NCBI RefSeq assembly: GCF_008364625.2
Contig: NZ_CP126604.1
Location: forward strand, 744,001-808,000
Source of the DNA: Enterobacter dykesii
GTDB taxonomy: Bacteria; Pseudomonadota; Gammaproteobacteria; Enterobacterales; Enterobacteriaceae
Reading direction: 5' to 3'
Length of the DNA stretch: 64,000 nucleotides
Position 1 is the first letter of the stretch. Each line of letters starts with the position of its first letter. This document shows, piece after piece, positions 19,997 to 30,394 of this stretch. The notes under the pieces were generated by a model. It saw only the letters and a program-made list of their open reading frames with translations. It was not told where the DNA came from and did not search any database. Position numbers and translations under genes: made by a program.

Positions 19997-20452
19997 TTAA
20001 CCGGCCATCTGTTTTTCGCGGATTTCGGCCAGCGTTTTACAGTCGATGCACAGATCGGCGGTTGGACGCGCTTCCAGGCGACGAATACCAATTTCAACAC
20101 CGCAGGATTCGCAGTAGCCAAAATCTTCGTCTTCGACTTTTTTCAGCGTTTTCTCGATCTTTTTGATCAGTTTGCGTTCGCGGTCACGGTTACGCAGTTC
20201 GAGGCTGAACTCTTCTTCCTGAGCGGCACGGTCTACCGGATCCGGGAAGTTAGCAGCTTCATCCTGCATATGAGTAACGGTGCGATCGACTTCATCCCTG
20301 AGTTGATTACGCCATGCTTCAAGAATACGCTTGAAGTGCGACAGCTGGGCTTCGTTCATATACTCTTCGCCCGGCTTCTCTTGATACGGCTCCACCCCAG
20401 CGATGGCGAGAATACTCAGGGACGATGTTTTACGGTTTTGCCCTTCTTGCAT
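19997..20452 (-). CDS. dksA: RNA polymerase-binding transcription factor DksA
   Basis: Binds the RNA polymerase secondary channel and with ppGpp mediates the stringent response. 151 aa, as in E. coli. The coiled-coil tip Asp71 and Asp74 (NFPDPVDRA) and the zinc finger Cys114, Cys117, Cys135 and Cys138 (YCESCG, LCIDC) are intact. The start at 20452 has AAGGAG 7 nt upstream. Confidence 0.98.
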   Translation of the reverse strand: MQEGQNRKTSSLSILAIAGVEPYQEKPGEEYMNEAQLSHFKRILEAWRNQLRDEVDRTVTHMQDEAANFPDPVDRAAQEEEFSLELRNRDRERKLIKKIEKTLKKVEDEDFGYCESCGVEIGIRRLEARPTADLCIDCKTLAEIREKQMAG

Positions 20453-20628
20453 GTTGCTTCTCCTTAACACGCACTATCGATCCCCGTGTTGGGGGAAAAA
20501 TCAGGTCGCTATAAATAGCAGATGCTTTTCCGTATGGCAATTATCTAAACGTAACACTTGACAAGCCTGTGAGGAAAAGCGTATTTGCGCACGCGGCCAG
20601 AACACTTATTCGACAATCGTCTAATCCC

Positions 20629-21333
20629 TTATAAGACAATGGGAAGAGAGGATCTCAGAGTCATATTATCGGCAGAAAGTTCCGCTTTATAAGCGAAAAC
20701 CTCTACCCCCTGCTTTTGTGCCTCATTCAACAATTGCGCGTATTTAGGATCAATATGGCGGGCAGGGGAGAAACGTTCAATGGCTGAATGCAACACCGCA
20801 AACAGCAATACGGCGCGTTTGCCCGCCGCCGCAACACTCATTAGCTCTCGCAGATGCTTCTGGCCACGTAGCGTTACCGCATCCGGGAAGTAGCCATTTT
20901 CCTGTTCCGCTAACGTCACTGATTTCACTTCAATATAGCACTCAGGCCTGTCTTCCGCCTGTAACATGAAGTCAATTCTGCTGCCTTCATCGCCATATTT
21001 CACTTCACTTTTATGCGTGCCATATCCCACCAGTTCGGGAATGGCGCCAAGGGTCAGCGCTTCCTTAACCAGCTGATTTGCGCGCAGGGTGTTAACGCAA
21101 ATAAATGCCCCGTTTTGCGTTTCGGTCATTTCCCAGGTATGGGCATATTTGCGTTTACTATTTTCTGATGTGGAATACCAGACCCTGTCACCTGGCGTCG
21201 CACACCCCGTCATGGCGCCGGTATTGGGGCAGTGCAGGGTGAGCTGAACCCCTTCGGGGGTAATCACGTCGGCGAGGAAGCGTTTGTAGCGTTGGATAAG
21301 CGTGGCGTGCTGCAGGGGAGGACTAAACTTCAT
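20629..21333 (-). CDS. sfsA: SfsA, sugar fermentation stimulation protein
   Basis: A 234-aa DNA-binding protein found in E. coli as a factor that raises maltose use; its fold includes a PD-(D/E)XK nuclease-like core ([18 protein letters not shown]). The true activity is unclear. The start at 21333 has AAGGA upstream and gives [21 protein letters not shown]. It overlaps the end of thpR by 11 nt. The 175-bp gap to dksA holds the dksA promoter. Confidence 0.95.
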   Translation of the reverse strand: MKFSPPLQHATLIQRYKRFLADVITPEGVQLTLHCPNTGAMTGCATPGDRVWYSTSENSKRKYAHTWEMTETQNGAFICVNTLRANQLVKEALTLGAIPELVGYGTHKSEVKYGDEGSRIDFMLQAEDRPECYIEVKSVTLAEQENGYFPDAVTLRGQKHLRELMSVAAAGKRAVLLFAVLHSAIERFSPARHIDPKYAQLLNEAQKQGVEVFAYKAELSADNMTLRSSLPIVL

Positions 21334-21877
21334 CGGAATTCCTTTCGGTGTTGCCCAGCGTCCAGCGCTGTAGCGGCGTATAGCGGGTGCGTCCCTGTGC
21401 AAAGACGGATTCATAAAGCGCGAATGCGTTGACCGGAAAGGCCCAGTGAAAACCCGGCGGCGGGATGGCAACGGCCTGACCGGCATCGCGCAGCAGCGTG
21501 ATGTGCGGATGAAACGGCTGCGGGCTCTGATAACAGCCGCTGCGCGCCGCCTGCGCGCGCAGCATATTTGCCAGCTGCAATAATCCGCGCGGCGGCTGGC
21601 GCGTTCCCAGCCAGACCACGCGCGAACGCAGCCACTGACCCGCGTCGTCGAGTTGCAGCGTAAATTCCGGCTGGGCAATACGCCCGGCCATGGCGGCTAA
21701 CGCCCGCTGTTTTTCGGTGCTGACGTCGCCCAAAAAGGCCAGCGTCAGGTGCAGGTTGGCCGCCGCGACAGGGCGGCCTGCTTCCGGCGGGAAGTTGTCG
21801 GCACGCCAGCGAACAATTTGACGCTGTATCGCGGTGGGCAATTCAATGGCAAAAAACAGCCGTTTCGACTCAGGCAT
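21323..21877 (-). CDS. thpR: RNA 2',3'-cyclic phosphodiesterase (LigT family)
   Basis: A 2H phosphoesterase that hydrolyses 2',3'-cyclic phosphates on RNA; it was first found as a 2'-5' RNA ligase. The two catalytic HxTx motifs are HLTL (residues 43-46) and HITL (124-127). 184 aa, about eight longer at the C-terminus than in E. coli, where it runs into sfsA. First gene of a thpR-sfsA pair, divergent from hrpB. Confidence 0.94.
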   Translation of the reverse strand: MPESKRLFFAIELPTAIQRQIVRWRADNFPPEAGRPVAAANLHLTLAFLGDVSTEKQRALAAMAGRIAQPEFTLQLDDAGQWLRSRVVWLGTRQPPRGLLQLANMLRAQAARSGCYQSPQPFHPHITLLRDAGQAVAIPPPGFHWAFPVNAFALYESVFAQGRTRYTPLQRWTLGNTERNSDEV

Positions 21878-21950
21878 ACGGAGGACTCGGTAATGATATG
21901 CGCCGATGCTACAATGTACGCCGACTAATGTTAACCCTCTGGAGCTGTTA

Positions 21951-24380
21951 GTGTCCTCATTGCCGGTCGCCGTCATTCTTCCTGAGCTTCTCGCTGCCTT
22001 ACGCCATTCCCCGCAGGTTTTGCTGAATGCCCCTACGGGCGCGGGCAAGTCCACCTGGCTGCCGCTGCAGATTCTGAAAGACGGAAATATCCGCGGGAAA
22101 ATTATCCTGCTGGAGCCGCGCAGGCTGGCCGCGCGCAACGTGGCGCAACGTCTGGCGGAACTGCTGAATGAAAAACCGGGCGAAACGGTAGGTTACAGGA
22201 TGCGTGCCGAGACCTGCGTTGGCCCAACCACGCGTCTTGAAGTGGTCACCGAGGGTATTCTCACCCGCATGCTGCAAAACGATCCGGAGCTGACCAGCGT
22301 CGGGCTGGTGATCCTCGATGAATTCCACGAGCGCAGCCTGCAGGCGGATCTGGCCCTCGCGCTGTTGCTGGACGTGCAGCAGGGGCTACGCGACGATCTC
22401 CGGCTGCTGATAATGTCGGCTACGCTGGACAACGAGCGGCTACGACAGGCATTACCCGATGCGCCAGTCATCAGCTCAGAAGGGCGGGCGTTTCCGGTTG
22501 AACGCCGCTATCAGCCGCTTCCCCCCCATCAGCGTTTTGACGAGGCCGTCGCCATTGCCACGGCTGAGCTGCTGCGCCAGGAAGCCGGTTCCCTGCTGCT
22601 GTTTTTGCCCGGCGTCGGTGAAATTCAGCGCGTGCAGGAGCAGCTTTCTACCCGCGTAGGCGGCGACGTGCTGCTTTGCCCGCTCTACGGCGCGTTGTCG
22701 CTACAGGATCAGCGTAAAGCGATTGTTCCTGCGCCGGCGGGGCAGCGCAAGGTGGTGCTGGCAACCAACATTGCTGAGACCAGTTTGACCATTGAAGGGA
22801 TTCGCCTGGTGGTGGATAGCGCGCAGGAGAGGGTGGCAAGCTTTGACCCGCGCACCGGGCTGACTAAACTCCTGACGCAGCGCATCAGCCAGGCGTCGAT
22901 GGTGCAGCGCGCGGGCCGCGCGGGGCGTCTTGAGCCGGGCATCTGCCTGCATTTGACCAGCGCGGAGCAGGCTGAACGCGCCGCACAGCAAAGCACGCCG
23001 GAAATTTTACAAAGCGATTTGTCTGGTCTGGTGATGGATCTGCTGCAGTGGGGCTGTCCGAACCCTGAGCAGCTCACCTGGCTTAATCCTCCTCCTGTCG
23101 TAAACCTCACCGCTGCGCGCACCCTGCTGACCCAGCTTGGCGCGCTGGAAGGCGAGCGTCTGACGGCGCGCGGCCAGAAAATGGCGGCGCTGGGCAACGA
23201 TCCGCGTCTGGCCGCGATGCTGGTGGCCGCGCAAGGGGATGATGAAATTGCCACGGCGGCAAAACTGGCGGCTATTCTTGAGGAGCCGCCTCGCGGTGGC
23301 AGCAGCGATCTGGGGCAGGCGTTTTCGCGCACTCAGGGTAACTGGCAGCAGCGGGCGCAGCAGCTGAGCAAACGCCTGAATAGCCGGGGAGGAGCGCCTG
23401 ACAGCGATAAGATTGCCTTCCTGCTGGCCCTGGCTTTCCCGGACAGGATCGCGCGTCGGCGCGGGCTGGACGGTCGCTACCAGCTGGCAAACGGCATGGG
23501 GGCGATGCTGGACAGCGATGATGCGCTGACGCGTCACGAGTGGCTGATCGCCCCGCTGTTGCTGCAAGGCAGCCATTCTCCGGATGCGCGTATCCTGCAG
23601 GCGATAGCCGTAGAGATTGACGCTCTGACGCGAGCCTGTCCGCAGCTGCTTCAGCAATCTGATACCGTGGAATGGGATGACGCCCAGGGCACGCTGAAGG
23701 CCTTTCGTCGTAGCCAGATTGGCAAGTTGACGCTTGGGACGAAGCCGCTGGCGAAGCCGTCGGAAGACGAGCTTCATCAGGCCATGCTGAACGGAATTCG
23801 GGAAAAAGGGCTGAGCGCCCTGAACTGGACGCCGGAAGCGGAGCAGTACCGCATTCGTCTGCACTGCGCCGCGAAGTGGCTACCGGAATACGGTTGGCCT
23901 GCGGTGGATGACGAGACGCTGCTCGCTACGCTTGAGCGCTGGCTACTGCCGCAAATGAGCGGCGTACACTCTCTGCGAGCCCTTAAGGCGCTTGATGTTA
24001 AGACCGCGTTACAGAATTTACTGGACTGGTCATCACGTCAACGTCTGGATAGTGAACTGCCAGGGCATTACACTGTGCCGACCGGAAGCCGGATTGCCAT
24101 CCGTTATCATGAGGATAATCCGCCGGCGCTGGCGGTTCGGATGCAGGAGATGTTTGGTGAAGCCACCACGCCGTCCATTGCGGAAGGGCGTGTGCCGTTA
24201 GTGCTTGAGCTGCTGTCGCCTGCGCATCGTCCATTACAAATCACCCGAGATTTGGGGGCGTTCTGGGCGGGAAGCTACCGTGAAGTGCAGAAAGAGATGA
24301 AGGGGCGATATCCCAAACATGTCTGGCCGGACGATCCGGCGAATACGGCGCCGACGCGGCGAACGAAGAAATATTCGTAA
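21951..24380 (+). CDS. hrpB: ATP-dependent RNA helicase HrpB (DEAH-type)
   Basis: A DExH RNA helicase of unknown target. The product is 809 aa, the same as E. coli. Motif I is APTGAGKST (residues 27-35), motif II DEFH in LDEFHERSLQ, motif III MSATLDN and motif VI QRAGRAGR; the C-terminal HrpB domain ends in NTAPTRRTKKYS. The start is GTG at 21951 with GGAG 8 nt upstream, giving VSSLPVAVILPELL as in E. coli. Confidence 0.95.
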   Translation: MSSLPVAVILPELLAALRHSPQVLLNAPTGAGKSTWLPLQILKDGNIRGKIILLEPRRLAARNVAQRLAELLNEKPGETVGYRMRAETCVGPTTRLEVVTEGILTRMLQNDPELTSVGLVILDEFHERSLQADLALALLLDVQQGLRDDLRLLIMSATLDNERLRQALPDAPVISSEGRAFPVERRYQPLPPHQRFDEAVAIATAELLRQEAGSLLLFLPGVGEIQRVQEQLSTRVGGDVLLCPLYGALSLQDQRKAIVPAPAGQRKVVLATNIAETSLTIEGIRLVVDSAQERVASFDPRTGLTKLLTQRISQASMVQRAGRAGRLEPGICLHLTSAEQAERAAQQSTPEILQSDLSGLVMDLLQWGCPNPEQLTWLNPPPVVNLTAARTLLTQLGALEGERLTARGQKMAALGNDPRLAAMLVAAQGDDEIATAAKLAAILEEPPRGGSSDLGQAFSRTQGNWQQRAQQLSKRLNSRGGAPDSDKIAFLLALAFPDRIARRRGLDGRYQLANGMGAMLDSDDALTRHEWLIAPLLLQGSHSPDARILQAIAVEIDALTRACPQLLQQSDTVEWDDAQGTLKAFRRSQIGKLTLGTKPLAKPSEDELHQAMLNGIREKGLSALNWTPEAEQYRIRLHCAAKWLPEYGWPAVDDETLLATLERWLLPQMSGVHSLRALKALDVKTALQNLLDWSSRQRLDSELPGHYTVPTGSRIAIRYHEDNPPALAVRMQEMFGEATTPSIAEGRVPLVLELLSPAHRPLQITRDLGAFWAGSYREVQKEMKGRYPKHVWPDDPANTAPTRRTKKYS

Positions 24381-24400
24381 GTTAGGTGGAAGAGGGGAGT

Positions 24401-24453
24401 GCGGCCTGATGCCCTCACCCCGACTCTCTCCCGCGGGGAGAGGGAGAAAACAA
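24401..24453 (-). repeat. REP-like intergenic repeat, copy 3
   Basis: Inverse orientation to copies 1 and 4. It begins GCGGCCTGATGCCCTCACCCC, followed by an imperfect CTCTCCCGCGGGGAGAGG palindrome. It starts 20 nt after the hrpB stop, before mrcB, and could serve as the hrpB terminator. The GTGTTTGC end has decayed. Confidence 0.8.
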
Positions 24454-24535
24454 ATTTTGAGAGATTTCTTCTTTCACAGACCTGTGAAAGAAAAGAAAAT
24501 CTGGCCTTTGCGCCTGAAAGTTGCGGAGAAAAAGC

Positions 24536-27061
24536 ATGGCGGGGAATGACCGCGAGCCAATAGGACGTAAGGGAAAACCAGCGCGTCCGGCGAAAGAAAA
24601 GGTAAGCCGTCGTCGCCTCAGAGATGAGGACTATGACGAAGACTATGAAGACGATTATGAGGATGAAGAACCGATGCCGCGTAATGGAAAAGGCAAAGGG
24701 CGTAAGCCTCGGGGCAAACGCGGCTGGTTCTGGCTGCTGCTGAAGCTGTTTATTGTTTTTGTTGTCCTGATGGCGATTTACGGCGTGTATCTGGATCAGA
24801 AGATCCGCAGCCGTATCGACGGTAAAGTCTGGCAGCTACCTGCGGCAGTGTATGGCCGTATGGTGAACCTTGAGCCAGATATGTCCATCACCAAAAACGA
24901 GATGGTCAAACTGCTGGAAGCCACCCAGTACCGTCAGGTGTCTAAAATGACCCGTCCTGGCGAATTTACCGTGCAGGCCAACAGCATTGAGATGATCCGT
25001 CGTCCGTTTGATTTCCCGGACAGCAAAGAGGGGCAGGTGCGCGCGCGTCTGACCTTTGACGGCGATCGTCTGGACACCATCGAGAACATGGATAACAACC
25101 GTCAGTTCGGTTTCTTCCGCCTCGATCCGCGTCTGATCACCATGCTTTCGTCAGCAAACGGCGAGCAGCGCCTGTTCGTGGCGCGTAACGGCTTCCCGGA
25201 TCTGCTGGTGGATACCCTGCTGGCAACCGAAGACCGTCACTTCTACGAGCACGATGGCATCAGCCTCTACTCGATTGGTCGTGCGGTGCTGGCTAACCTC
25301 ACTGCCGGTCGTACCGTGCAGGGAGCGAGTACGCTGACCCAGCAGCTGGTGAAGAACCTGTTCCTCTCCAGCGAACGTTCTTACTGGCGTAAAGCGAACG
25401 AAGCCTACATGGCCGTGCTGATGGATGCGCGCTACAGCAAGGATCGTATCCTTGAGCTGTACATGAACGAGGTGTACCTCGGTCAGAGCGGCGATAACGA
25501 AATCCGCGGCTTCCCGCTGGCGAGTCTGTACTACTTTGGCCGTCCGGTGGAAGAGCTGAGCCTGGACCAGCAGGCGCTGCTGGTGGGCATGGTGAAAGGG
25601 GCGTCCATTTATAACCCGTGGCGCAACCCGAAACTGGCGCTGGAGCGTCGTAACCTCGTTCTGCGTCTGTTGCAACAGCAGCAGGTGATTGACCAGGAGC
25701 TGTACGACATGCTGAGCGCGCGTCCGCTCGGCGTTCAGCCGCGCGGCGGCGTGATCTCCCCGCAGCCAGCGTTTATGCAGCTGGTGCGTCAGGAGCTGCA
25801 AAGCAAGCTCGGTGATAAGGTCAAAGATCTCTCCGGCGTGAAGATCTTCACCACCTTTGACTCCGTGGCGCAGGATGCGGCCGAAAAAGCGGCTGTGGAA
25901 GGCATTCCGGCGCTGAAGAAACAGCGTAAGCTCTCCGATCTTGAAACCGCGATGGTGGTGGTTGACCGTAACACCGGCGAAGTGCGCGCGATGGTGGGCG
26001 GGGCCGAGCCGCAGTTTGCAGGCTACAACCGTGCGATGCAGGCGCGTCGCTCAATCGGCTCTCTGGCAAAACCGGCAACCTACCTCACAGCCCTGAGCCA
26101 GCCAAATCAGTATCGCCTGAATACCTGGATTGCGGATGCGCCGATCTCCCTGCGCCAGCCTAACGGCCAGGTCTGGTCACCGCAGAACGATGATAAACAG
26201 TTCAGCGGCCAGGTCATGCTGGTGGATGCGTTGACCCGTTCCATGAACGTGCCAACGGTGAACCTGGGCATGTCGCTGGGACTGCCGGCGATTGTCGACA
26301 CCTGGCAAAAACTGGGCGTGGCGAAAGATCAGCTGCACCCGGTGCCGGCGATGATCCTCGGCGCGCTTAACCTGACGCCAATCGAAGTGGCGCAGGCGTT
26401 CCAGACCATTGCCAGCGGGGGCAACCGCGCGCCGCTGTCTGCCCTGCGTTCGGTGATTGCTGAAGATGGCTCCGTGCTGTATCAGAGCTTCCCGCAGGCG
26501 GAGCGTGCCGTTCCTGCTCAGGCCGCCTATATGACGCTGTGGACGATGCAGCAGGTCGTGCAGCGCGGTACCGGCCGTCAGCTGGGCGCGAAGTATCCGG
26601 GTCTGCATCTGGCGGGTAAAACCGGGACCACCAACAACAACGTCGATACCTGGTTCGCCGGTATTGATGGCCGCGAAGTGGTGATCACCTGGGTAGGCCG
26701 CGACAACAACCAGCCGACCAAGCTGTACGGCGCGAGCGGGGCGATGTCGATTTACCAGCGCTATCTGGCAAATCAGTCTCCTGTGCCGCTGAATCTGGTT
26801 GCGCCGGAAGATATCGTCGATATGGGCGTGGACAGCTCCGGTAACTTCGTCTGCGGCGGCGGAATACGTACGCTGCCTGTCTGGACGGCAAACCCGGACT
26901 CGCTGTGCCAGCAAAGCCAGCCAGAACAGCCAACCGGTAACCCGTTTGACCAGTCTTCTCAACCACAGCAGCCGCAGCAGCAACAGCCGCAGCAGCAGAA
27001 TGAGAAGAAAGATAGCGACGGTGTCGCGGGCTGGATTAAAGACATGTTCGGCGGTAACTAG
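24536..27061 (+). CDS. mrcB: Penicillin-binding protein 1B, bifunctional murein synthase
   Basis: Polymerises and cross-links peptidoglycan; a bitopic inner-membrane protein activated by LpoB. 841 aa (E. coli 844). A basic and Asp/Glu-Tyr-rich cytoplasmic tail is followed by a membrane helix (about 64-86), the UB2H region, a GT51 transglycosylase (catalytic Glu232 in [10 protein letters not shown]) and the transpeptidase, with the active Ser near 509 in RSIGSLAKP, then SMN and KTGTTNN. A Gln/Pro-rich C-tail ends in [10 protein letters not shown]. Start 24536 follows GGAG; Met47 could give the shorter form known in E. coli. Confidence 0.97.
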   Translation: MAGNDREPIGRKGKPARPAKEKVSRRRLRDEDYDEDYEDDYEDEEPMPRNGKGKGRKPRGKRGWFWLLLKLFIVFVVLMAIYGVYLDQKIRSRIDGKVWQLPAAVYGRMVNLEPDMSITKNEMVKLLEATQYRQVSKMTRPGEFTVQANSIEMIRRPFDFPDSKEGQVRARLTFDGDRLDTIENMDNNRQFGFFRLDPRLITMLSSANGEQRLFVARNGFPDLLVDTLLATEDRHFYEHDGISLYSIGRAVLANLTAGRTVQGASTLTQQLVKNLFLSSERSYWRKANEAYMAVLMDARYSKDRILELYMNEVYLGQSGDNEIRGFPLASLYYFGRPVEELSLDQQALLVGMVKGASIYNPWRNPKLALERRNLVLRLLQQQQVIDQELYDMLSARPLGVQPRGGVISPQPAFMQLVRQELQSKLGDKVKDLSGVKIFTTFDSVAQDAAEKAAVEGIPALKKQRKLSDLETAMVVVDRNTGEVRAMVGGAEPQFAGYNRAMQARRSIGSLAKPATYLTALSQPNQYRLNTWIADAPISLRQPNGQVWSPQNDDKQFSGQVMLVDALTRSMNVPTVNLGMSLGLPAIVDTWQKLGVAKDQLHPVPAMILGALNLTPIEVAQAFQTIASGGNRAPLSALRSVIAEDGSVLYQSFPQAERAVPAQAAYMTLWTMQQVVQRGTGRQLGAKYPGLHLAGKTGTTNNNVDTWFAGIDGREVVITWVGRDNNQPTKLYGASGAMSIYQRYLANQSPVPLNLVAPEDIVDMGVDSSGNFVCGGGIRTLPVWTANPDSLCQQSQPEQPTGNPFDQSSQPQQPQQQQPQQQNEKKDSDGVAGWIKDMFGGN

Positions 27062-27067
27062 CCTTTT

Positions 27068-27099
27068 AAAGCCCTCTTCCCCGGAAGGGGGCTTTTTTT
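27068..27099 (+). terminator. mrcB terminator
   Basis: AAAGCCCTCTTCC and GGAAGGGGGCTTT pair around a tight loop with one G-T pair, ending in a run of seven T. It lies 6 nt after the mrcB stop. Confidence 0.8.
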
Positions 27100-27242
27100 A
27101 CCCGTAGACCTCATTTCGTTAACCCTCGCTTTAACTCTGATTAACCCTTCGTTTTCTCTTGATGATTTCTTAAACCCTTAATTCTCATAGGGCCGCTTAC
27201 TGCTTGCTATGCAACCAGCGTTTCGCATATTATTCTGGCGCT

Positions 27243-27276
27243 CATAATAATAATTCTCGTTTACGTTATCATTCAC
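27243..27276 (+). promoter_or_regulatory. Fur-box-like region upstream of fhuA
   Basis: CATAATAATAATTCTCGTT matches the 19-bp Fur consensus at 12 positions, and the adjoining TTTACGTTATCATTC resembles the other half-sites seen before E. coli fhuA. It lies 20-54 bp before the start codon. Iron repression by Fur is expected for this operon. Core promoter hexamers were not clear. Confidence 0.6.
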
Positions 27277-27296
27277 TTTCACATCAGAGATTCAAC

Positions 27297-29546
27297 ATGG
27301 CGCTTTCCAATACTGCTCAGCCAATGAACACGTCGCTGCGTAAGCTCGCGGTCGTCGTCGCCACAGCGGTTGCCGGCATGTCTGCTTATGCTCACGCGGC
27401 CGAAACCCCGAAAAAAGAAGAAACCATTACGGTAAACGCAGCTCCTGCGGCACAGGAAAGTGCCTGGGGGCCAGCTGCGACCATCGCCGCACGGCAATCC
27501 GCGACCGGAACCAAAACGGATACCCCCATTCAAAAGGTCCCGCAGTCTATTTCTGTCGTCACTGCCGAAGAGATGGCGCTGCATCAGCCGCGCTCGGTGA
27601 AAGAAGCCCTGAGCTACACGCCGGGCGTTGCGGTAGGCACGCGCGGCGCGTCTAACACCTATGATTATTTGATCATTCGCGGCTTCGCGGCCGATGGCCA
27701 GACGCAGAATAACTACCTCGACGGCATGAAAATGCAGGGGAACTTCTATAACGACGCGGTGATTGATCCTTACATGCTGGAGCGCGCCGAAATCATGCGC
27801 GGTCCGGTTTCCGTTCTGTACGGCAAAAGCAGCCCGGGCGGTTTGCTGAACATGGTCAGTAAGCGCCCAACAACCGAGCCGCTGAAAGAGATCCAGTTCA
27901 AAGTCGGCACGGATAGCCTGTTCCAGACCGGGTTTGACTTTAGCGATGCGATCGACGACGACGGCGTTTACTCTTATCGCTTAACGGGCGTTGCGCGTTC
28001 TAATAACGCTCAGCAGGAGCGTGCGGAAGAGCAGCGTTACGCCATCGCGCCATCGTTCTCCTGGCGTCCGGATGATAAAACTACCTTCACGTTCCTCTCC
28101 TACTTCCAGAACGAGCCTGAAACGGGCTACTACGGCTGGCTGCCAAAAGAGGGAACGGTTGAGCCGCTGCCGAACGGCGATCGTCTGCCGACGAACTTCA
28201 ACGAAGGCGCGAAGAACAATACCTATTCCCGTAACCAGAAAATGGTGGGATACAGCTTCGACCACGAGTTCAACGATACCTTTACCGTGCGTCAGAACCT
28301 GCGCTTTGCCGAGAACAAAACCTCGCAAAACAGCGTATACGGTTATGGCGTTTGTACCGACCCGGCAAACAGCGGCAACAAACAGTGTGCCGCGTTAGCG
28401 CCATCGGACAAAGGCCATTATCTGGCGCGTAAATACGTTGTCGATAACGAAAAGCTGCAGAACTTTACCGTTGATACCCAGCTGCAGAGCAAATTCGCAA
28501 CCGGCGAGGTGGACCACGTCCTGCTGACCGGCGTTGACTTTATGCGCATGCGGAATGATATCAACTCCTGGTTCGGTTACGACGACTCTGTTCCGCTGCT
28601 GGATCTCTACAATCCGGTGAATAGCGATTTTGATTTCGGCTCAAAAGATCCCGCGACCTCCGGTCCATATCAGATCCTCAACCGTCAGAAACAGACGGGG
28701 CTGTACGTTCAGGATCAGGCGCAGTGGGATAAAGTGCTGGTAACCCTGGGCGGCCGTTATGACTGGGCCGATCAGGAATCCTACAACCGCGTGACGAACA
28801 CCACCTCCAAACGTGATGATACCCAGTTCACCTGGCGCGGTGGCGTTAACTATCTGTTTGATAACGGCGTAACCCCGTACTTTAGCTACAGCGAATCGTT
28901 TGAACCGGCATCGCAGACCGATGCTCAGGGCAAACTGTTCTCGCCGTCTAAAGGCAAACAGTACGAAGCGGGCGTGAAATACGTGCCGAACGATCGTCCG
29001 ATCGTCGTCACCGGTGCGTTGTACCAGCTGACCAAAACCAACAACCTGATGGCGGACCCGGCGGGCTCCTTCTTCTCGGTTCAGGGCGGTGAAATCCGCG
29101 CGCGTGGCGTAGAACTGGAAGCGAAAGCGGCCCTGTCTGCGAGCGTTAACCTGGTGGGTTCTTATACCTATACCGACGCGGAATACACCACGGACACCAC
29201 CTACAAAGGCAACACGCCTGCTCAGGTGCCAAAACACATGGCGTCGTTGTGGGGCGATTACACCCTGTTTGACGGTGCGCTGTCTGGCCTGACGCTGGGC
29301 ACTGGGGTGCGTTACACCGGCTCTAGCTATGGCGATCCGGCGAACTCCTTCAAGGTGGGCAGCTACACCGTTGTCGATGCGCTGGTCAGATACGATCTGG
29401 CACGCGTTGGCATGGCTGGCTCAAACGTGGCGCTGCACGTGAACAACCTGTTCGATCGTGAGTACGTTGCCAGCTGCTTTAATACCTACGGCTGCTTCTG
29501 GGGTGCTGAACGTCAGGTTGTTGCCACCGCGACCTTCCGCTTCTAA
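27297..29546 (+). CDS. fhuA: Ferrichrome outer-membrane receptor FhuA
   Basis: A TonB-dependent 22-strand barrel that imports ferrichrome and is a known receptor for phages T1, T5 and phi80 and for colicin M. 749 aa (E. coli 747). The signal peptide ends about AHA-AETPK; the TonB box is ETITVNA; the plug domain runs over about 50-190 (QKVPQSISVVTAEEM). The barrel carries disulfide pairs (YGVCTDP, KQCAAL and ASCFNTYGCFW) and ends in a C-terminal Phe (TATFRF). Start 27297 gives MALSNTAQPMNTSLRK; a second Met at residue 10 is possible. Confidence 0.97.
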   Translation: MALSNTAQPMNTSLRKLAVVVATAVAGMSAYAHAAETPKKEETITVNAAPAAQESAWGPAATIAARQSATGTKTDTPIQKVPQSISVVTAEEMALHQPRSVKEALSYTPGVAVGTRGASNTYDYLIIRGFAADGQTQNNYLDGMKMQGNFYNDAVIDPYMLERAEIMRGPVSVLYGKSSPGGLLNMVSKRPTTEPLKEIQFKVGTDSLFQTGFDFSDAIDDDGVYSYRLTGVARSNNAQQERAEEQRYAIAPSFSWRPDDKTTFTFLSYFQNEPETGYYGWLPKEGTVEPLPNGDRLPTNFNEGAKNNTYSRNQKMVGYSFDHEFNDTFTVRQNLRFAENKTSQNSVYGYGVCTDPANSGNKQCAALAPSDKGHYLARKYVVDNEKLQNFTVDTQLQSKFATGEVDHVLLTGVDFMRMRNDINSWFGYDDSVPLLDLYNPVNSDFDFGSKDPATSGPYQILNRQKQTGLYVQDQAQWDKVLVTLGGRYDWADQESYNRVTNTTSKRDDTQFTWRGGVNYLFDNGVTPYFSYSESFEPASQTDAQGKLFSPSKGKQYEAGVKYVPNDRPIVVTGALYQLTKTNNLMADPAGSFFSVQGGEIRARGVELEAKAALSASVNLVGSYTYTDAEYTTDTTYKGNTPAQVPKHMASLWGDYTLFDGALSGLTLGTGVRYTGSSYGDPANSFKVGSYTVVDALVRYDLARVGMAGSNVALHVNNLFDREYVASCFNTYGCFWGAERQVVATATFRF

Positions 29547-29555
29547 TCTCTCTTC

Positions 29556-29580
29556 GGGCACGGTTCGCCGTGCCCTTTTT
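29556..29580 (+). terminator. UUCG-loop terminator between fhuA and fhuC
   Basis: GGGCACGG-TTCG-CCGTGCCC-TTTTT is a perfect 8-bp stem with the very stable UUCG tetraloop and a T-tract. It starts 10 nt after the fhuA stop and ends 17 nt before the fhuC start. Partial termination here would keep the transporter genes well below the receptor. Confidence 0.85.
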
Positions 29581-29596
29581 ATTTAAGTTGGCTGAT

Positions 29597-30394
29597 ATGC
29601 AGGATATTCAAACGCAACCCGACACCACCTTTACGCTCAACCTTCTCTCCTTTCGCGTACCCGGGCGCACGCTGCTGCATCCGCTCTCTCTGACGTTCCC
29701 TGCCGGTAAAGTGACGGGCCTGATTGGTCACAACGGTTCCGGTAAATCCACCCTGCTCAAGATGCTGGGGCGCCATCAGCCGCCTTCAGAAGGCGATATT
29801 CAGCTGGATGACCAACCGCTGGAGAGCTGGAGCAGTAAAGCCTTTGCCCGCAAAGTGGCCTATCTGCCGCAGCAGCTGCCGCAGGCGGAAGGGATGACGG
29901 TGCGTGAGCTGGTGGCGATTGGGCGTTATCCCTGGCACGGTGCGCTTGGTCGCTTCGGCGTCGCCGACAGAGAGAAAGTGGAAGAGGCGATTGCGCTGGT
30001 CGGGCTAAAACCGCTGGCGCACCGTCTGGTAGATAGCCTGTCCGGCGGTGAACGCCAGCGCGCGTGGATTGCGATGCTGGTGGCGCAGGACAGCCGCTGC
30101 CTGCTGCTGGATGAACCGACCTCTGCGCTGGATATCGCCCATCAGGTCGACGTCCTGGCGCTGGTGCATCGCTTGAGCCAGCAGCGTGGCCTGACGGTCA
30201 TTGCGGTCCTGCACGACATCAACATGGCCGCGCGCTATTGTGACTACCTCGTCGCGCTGCGCGGGGGCGAGATGATTGCCCAGGGCACACCGGCAGAGCT
30301 GATGCGCAGCGAAACGCTGGAACATATTTACGGTATTCCGATGGGTATTCTGCCTCACCCTGCCGGGGCTGCACCGGTGAGCTTTGTCTACTGA
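29597..30394 (+). CDS. fhuC: Iron(III) hydroxamate ABC transporter ATPase FhuC
   Basis: Energises import of ferrichrome and other hydroxamates across the inner membrane with FhuB. 265 aa, as in E. coli. Walker A GHNGSGKST (44-52), signature LSGGERQR, Walker B CLLLDEPTSALD and the switch His in VLHDINMAA. Start 29597 gives MQDIQTQPDTTF; the upstream frame overlaps the terminator. Its stop overlaps the fhuD start by 1 nt (TGATG). Confidence 0.97.
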   Translation: MQDIQTQPDTTFTLNLLSFRVPGRTLLHPLSLTFPAGKVTGLIGHNGSGKSTLLKMLGRHQPPSEGDIQLDDQPLESWSSKAFARKVAYLPQQLPQAEGMTVRELVAIGRYPWHGALGRFGVADREKVEEAIALVGLKPLAHRLVDSLSGGERQRAWIAMLVAQDSRCLLLDEPTSALDIAHQVDVLALVHRLSQQRGLTVIAVLHDINMAARYCDYLVALRGGEMIAQGTPAELMRSETLEHIYGIPMGILPHPAGAAPVSFVY

